From contig CANPYF010000004.1 of assembly GCA_947587925.1 (NCBI GenBank), positions 1 to 34,265 on the forward strand: 34,265 nucleotides of DNA. Reading direction: 5' to 3'. Shown here piece by piece: positions 31,125-34,265 of this stretch; within the stretch, counting starts at the first letter, position 1; every line of letters begins with the position of its first letter. A program made the translations under genes and the position numbers. Source of the DNA: an uncultured Ruminococcus sp. GTDB taxonomy: Bacteria > Bacillota > Clostridia > Oscillospirales > Ruminococcaceae. The notes under the pieces are model-generated. The model worked only from the letters and a program-made list of their open reading frames with translations. It did no database searches and had not been told where the DNA came from.

Positions 31125-34112
31125 ATGTTTACTTTGCTCATGCGCAAAATGCGCAATACAAAATGGATGGTGCTGTGTCTGCTGACGGGATTTATCATGG
31201 CATCAGCAATGATGAGTACCATACCTATATATATGAACGCTTCCCTCCAGCGTATGCTGGTAAAGGATATGGAGATATTTCAGAATGAACAGGGCGTTTA
31301 TCCGGGTATATATGCTGTCAGCTACAAGCCCACTATGGATTCGACTACATCTGCTCAGCGGCAGCAGATAGAAGATGTTGTTTCGCTTGCCGAGCAAAAT
31401 TACAACGATCTCGGCTGCCCTGCACAGTATGAAAAAAAGGTCATAAGCGACGATTACCTTTATGTTACCTCCATAGAGGTAACTGACGGCGATTCCGCTT
31501 CCCGCTTCTCACTTGCAGGCATGACAGATATTGAAAACAATATAGAGATAGTTCACGGCAGAATGCCCGAAGCAGGCAGACGCTCTGACGGGGTGTATGA
31601 ATGTGTAGCAACGGAGCGCGCTCTGAAAGCCTGCGAGCTTGCTCTGGGTACGACCTATGAAATAGGAAATATATTCGGAGCAGACAAGACCTGCAAGGTA
31701 GAAATAGTCGGAACATTTGATGTTAAAGAAGGCTGTGACGCTTACTGGGCGGAGGAACTTAGCGAATATGCCGCGACAATTTTTACCGATTACGATACGC
31801 TCTATTCCGAAATAATGGATACAGGGGCTGTAAATATCACTTCAATGGACGTAAGGTTCGGCATTGATTATCCGAATATGGATATGAATAACCTTTCGTC
31901 AATGAATGAAAAGATCAAAGAACAGCGCAGAACATATGAAAAAGCTAAGATCAGTCTTTCGATACCCGCGCAGGAACTTTTTAAGGACTACGAGGGACGC
32001 GCCTCACAGCTTCGCCTGACGCTCTGGCTGCTTCAGATACCTGTTATACTTATGATACTCATTTATCTTTTCATGGTATCTCAGCTTAATGTCGAACAGG
32101 AAAGAAACGAAATAGCCGTATTCAAAAGCAGAGGCGCGAGCCGAGGTCAGGTCATACTGATATATGTGCTTGAATCACTGATACTCGGCGTGGTGACGGC
32201 TGTTGTCGCACCGTTTGCAGGAATGGGACTTTGCACCGCGCTCGGCGCGTCAAACGGATTCCTTGAATTTGTCAACAGAAAATCTCTGCCTATAAAAATG
32301 ACGGCAGATGCCTTTATCTATTCGGGAGCGGCTATTGTGGTATTCTTCCTTGCGACAATGGCGCCTATAATCCCCGCTACCAAAACAACGATAGTTGAAC
32401 ATAAGCAGTCAAAAGCAAAGAAGAGAAAGCTCCCGCTTTGGGAAAAACTTATGGTGGACTTTGTGCTGATCGCCGGTTCGCTTTTATGGCTGAAATATTA
32501 CACCGATCAACAGGCAAAAATACCCACCTCTGCGGAAAGAGATACCTCTGTAAACCCGATGATGTTTATTGCTTCAACAGCATTCATAGTCGGCTGCGGA
32601 CTGTTCATTATCAGAATACACCCGCTTGTTATAAGAATATTCTCAAAGCTGTTCAAGCGGATACTCTCCCCTGCGGCTTATGTTTCATTTAACAATATCG
32701 GACGCACCGCTTCGGGTAAAGAAAGATTTTTAATGATATTCCTCATCTTTACCGTTTCGCTCGGACTTTACTTTGCAAATACCGCACGCGCCCTTAACCG
32801 AAACGCCGAGGAACGTGTTATTTATTCAATTGGCGCAGATGCGATAATAGAAGAGGTATGGAGCGATAATACGGGAGAATTAAAAGGAGAAAATGCTGCA
32901 TCTGCGGCGGATCAGGCGCTGGCACAGCAGCAAAGCGCAGCTTCAAATGCCGAGCTTGTCGAAAACCGCGATGAAAACGCCGAGGAGGAGGAAATAGACG
33001 AATCGGAAATACAATACACCGAACCGCCTATAGAAAGATTTGAAAATCTTGCGGGTGTCGAAAATGTTGCGAGGGTGCTTATAAAGGATAAGGTCAAGAT
33101 ACAAAACGATCTTATGCAAGTGCCCGTCGTTGAAGAACATAATGAATATGATTTTGCATTCAGAGAAGAGGAAGAATCCGTAACGAGATATGAGGACAAT
33201 ACCGAAAATGTTACGCTAATGGCAATGTCGCCGGGAGAATTTTCAAACGTCTGCCTGTTTGAGGACAGACTTCTTCCGTCGCATATAAATAATTATCTTG
33301 AAGCGCTCAGCGAATATCCTTCGGGAATAATATTGTCAAAAGCGTTCAAGGATACATACGGGTTAAAGCTTGGCGATACCGTTCATGTAAGCTGGGGAGC
33401 AAACGAACCGTTTGACGCGGTAATACTTGCGTTTGTCGAATACTGGCCGTCTATGAATCCGTATCTGACTGCAAAAGACGGCACTTATATGAATTTTGCC
33501 GTAATGAACCGTGATTATGTAAATATAATGACAAAACTTGAACCATATCAGGTATGGATAGATATGGAAGAAGGTGCGCTTACCGAAGATTTTTACAAAT
33601 CAATTGAGGATTCCGATATTACGACCACAACGCTGCGCGTCAACAATCAAGAGATAATAACCGAAAAGAACGATCCCATGCTGCAAGGCATGAACGGAGC
33701 GCTTACGCTTGGATTTATAATAATCATGGTAATGTGTATAATCGGTTTCCTGATGTATTGGATACTGTCGATAAAGAGCCGAACGCTTCAATTCGGTATA
33801 CTGCGTGCTATGGGTATGAAATACCGTGAAATAATTGCCATGATAGTATACGAACAGCTTTTGACTTCGGGAGCGGCGATATTTGCAGCAATTTTCATCG
33901 GCGGTTTTGCAAGCGACCTTTTCGTCCCTCTGTTCCAGTATCTGTATACGGTCCGCGAACAGGTACCCGGATTCGTAGTTATCCCGCAGCGTTCGGATTA
34001 CCTTAAAGTATATGCTATAATTGCAATAATGCTGCTCATATCATTCCTTGTGCTTGGCAGACTGATAAGGAAAATAAATATTTCAAAGGCATTAAAACTC
34101 GGCGAGGATTGA
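31125..34112 (+). CDS. Large FtsX/MacB-type ABC transporter permease
   Basis: The 995-residue protein has about ten membrane helices. The first is at about residues 14-36, followed by a 260-residue extracellular domain. Two FtsX domains are present: one around 300-410, with NVEQERNEIAVFKSRGASRGQ as its coupling segment, and one around 850-990, with FGILRAMGMKYREI. A second extracellular domain of about 300 residues (550-850) contains an acidic linker rich in Ala, Gln and Glu. Such permeases with a fused double repeat are used in peptide or lipid export or extraction. The matching ATPase gene is not in the window, and a repeat-flanked promoter follows instead. GGGAGA lies upstream of the ATG. 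Confidence 0.9.
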   Translation: MFTLLMRKMRNTKWMVLCLLTGFIMASAMMSTIPIYMNASLQRMLVKDMEIFQNEQGVYPGIYAVSYKPTMDSTTSAQRQQIEDVVSLAEQNYNDLGCPAQYEKKVISDDYLYVTSIEVTDGDSASRFSLAGMTDIENNIEIVHGRMPEAGRRSDGVYECVATERALKACELALGTTYEIGNIFGADKTCKVEIVGTFDVKEGCDAYWAEELSEYAATIFTDYDTLYSEIMDTGAVNITSMDVRFGIDYPNMDMNNLSSMNEKIKEQRRTYEKAKISLSIPAQELFKDYEGRASQLRLTLWLLQIPVILMILIYLFMVSQLNVEQERNEIAVFKSRGASRGQVILIYVLESLILGVVTAVVAPFAGMGLCTALGASNGFLEFVNRKSLPIKMTADAFIYSGAAIVVFFLATMAPIIPATKTTIVEHKQSKAKKRKLPLWEKLMVDFVLIAGSLLWLKYYTDQQAKIPTSAERDTSVNPMMFIASTAFIVGCGLFIIRIHPLVIRIFSKLFKRILSPAAYVSFNNIGRTASGKERFLMIFLIFTVSLGLYFANTARALNRNAEERVIYSIGADAIIEEVWSDNTGELKGENAASAADQALAQQQSAASNAELVENRDENAEEEEIDESEIQYTEPPIERFENLAGVENVARVLIKDKVKIQNDLMQVPVVEEHNEYDFAFREEEESVTRYEDNTENVTLMAMSPGEFSNVCLFEDRLLPSHINNYLEALSEYPSGIILSKAFKDTYGLKLGDTVHVSWGANEPFDAVILAFVEYWPSMNPYLTAKDGTYMNFAVMNRDYVNIMTKLEPYQVWIDMEEGALTEDFYKSIEDSDITTTTLRVNNQEIITEKNDPMLQGMNGALTLGFIIIMVMCIIGFLMYWILSIKSRTLQFGILRAMGMKYREIIAMIVYEQLLTSGAAIFAAIFIGGFASDLFVPLFQYLYTVREQVPGFVVIPQRSDYLKVYAIIAIMLLISFLVLGRLIRKINISKALKLGED

Positions 34113-34163
34113 TGAGAATTTATAATTATCCGTTTAGTTAAATATGACCTATATAAATTACAA

Positions 34164-34263
34164 ACAATGACAAAAATACCTCCTATGGCATTTTGAACCG
34201 AACCAGTAAAAAAGGACAATGACAAAAAAGACCTCCTATGGTATAATAGAAAACATAGGAGGT
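34164..34263 (+). repeat. Direct and inverted repeats framing a promoter at the window edge
   Basis: A 25-base unit beginning ACAATGACAAAAA and ending ACCTCCTATGG occurs at 34164-34188 and again, nearly identical, at 34216-34241. The last ten bases also recur inverted (CATAGGAGGT, 34254-34263). Between the second and the inverted copies lies TATAAT (34242-34247), with ATGACA 17 bp upstream. AGGAGG sits in the inverted arm. A gene, possibly of a mobile element, probably starts just outside the window. Confidence 0.6.
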
Positions 34264-34265
34264 TT

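Noticed and set aside
1-34265. CRISPR arrays, tRNA or rRNA genes
   Set aside because: No regularly spaced repeats, cloverleaf-like segments with CCA or T-loop motifs, or rRNA signatures were seen by eye.

Overview
The window looks like chromosomal DNA from a low-GC Gram-positive anaerobe of the Clostridia, most likely a Ruminococcus-type member of the Oscillospiraceae. This rests on AT-rich spacers, many near-consensus sigma-A promoters with 17-bp spacers, AGGAGG-type ribosome binding sites, a DnaD plus DnaI-like helicase-loader pair, FtsEX next to coiled-coil M23 hydrolases, and a split LeuC/LeuD isomerase. The genus is an inference. I see no rRNA, tRNA, CRISPR array or intact insertion sequence.

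Layout, left to right. 1-4.3 kb: the tail of an unseen gene, a membrane-anchored helix-hairpin-helix protein, a secreted esterase lipoprotein, an amidase-fold protein, and a four-gene minus-strand operon. That operon holds three tiny membrane proteins, two of them too short for ordinary gene calling, followed by an anchored phosphate-type binding protein. 4.4-6.9 kb: leuC, a Dabb-domain gene and leuD, then a 57-residue protein. 7.0-10.9 kb: a strongly promoted two-gene unit made of an unknown 377-residue protein and a 902-residue protein kinase/NB-ARC STAND/helical-repeat protein. 11-16.7 kb: a pyridoxamine kinase, then a LacI-controlled sugar ABC importer (lacI, binding lipoprotein, two permeases, no ATPase). 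16.9-23.1 kb: a cell-wall cluster on the minus strand (ftsE, ftsX, two CwlO-like M23 hydrolases), preceded by a PucR/CdaR-type regulator and a structured, gene-free stretch. 23.5-27.5 kb: a micro-membrane protein, a SLOG-fold protein, a lipoprotein, and a hybrid histidine kinase with its own periplasmic-type sensor. 27.6-29.6 kb: DnaI-like and DnaD-like replication proteins. 30-34.1 kb: a membrane-fusion lipoprotein and a very large FtsX-type permease. The window ends in repeats that frame a promoter and ribosome binding site for a gene lying outside.

The strongest candidate for an undescribed system is the kinase/STAND two-gene unit (7046-10946). It joins a protein kinase head, an NB-ARC switch with P-loop, Walker B and a degenerate MHD-like motif, and a C-terminal helical-repeat sensor, and it sits behind a partner of unknown function. 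The second candidate is the small-protein/binding-protein operon (2769-4251), whose cistrons overlap or nearly touch and whose promoter carries two CRP-like sites 21 bp apart. Starts were revised from the longest open frames wherever a clear ribosome binding site pointed to a shorter protein.
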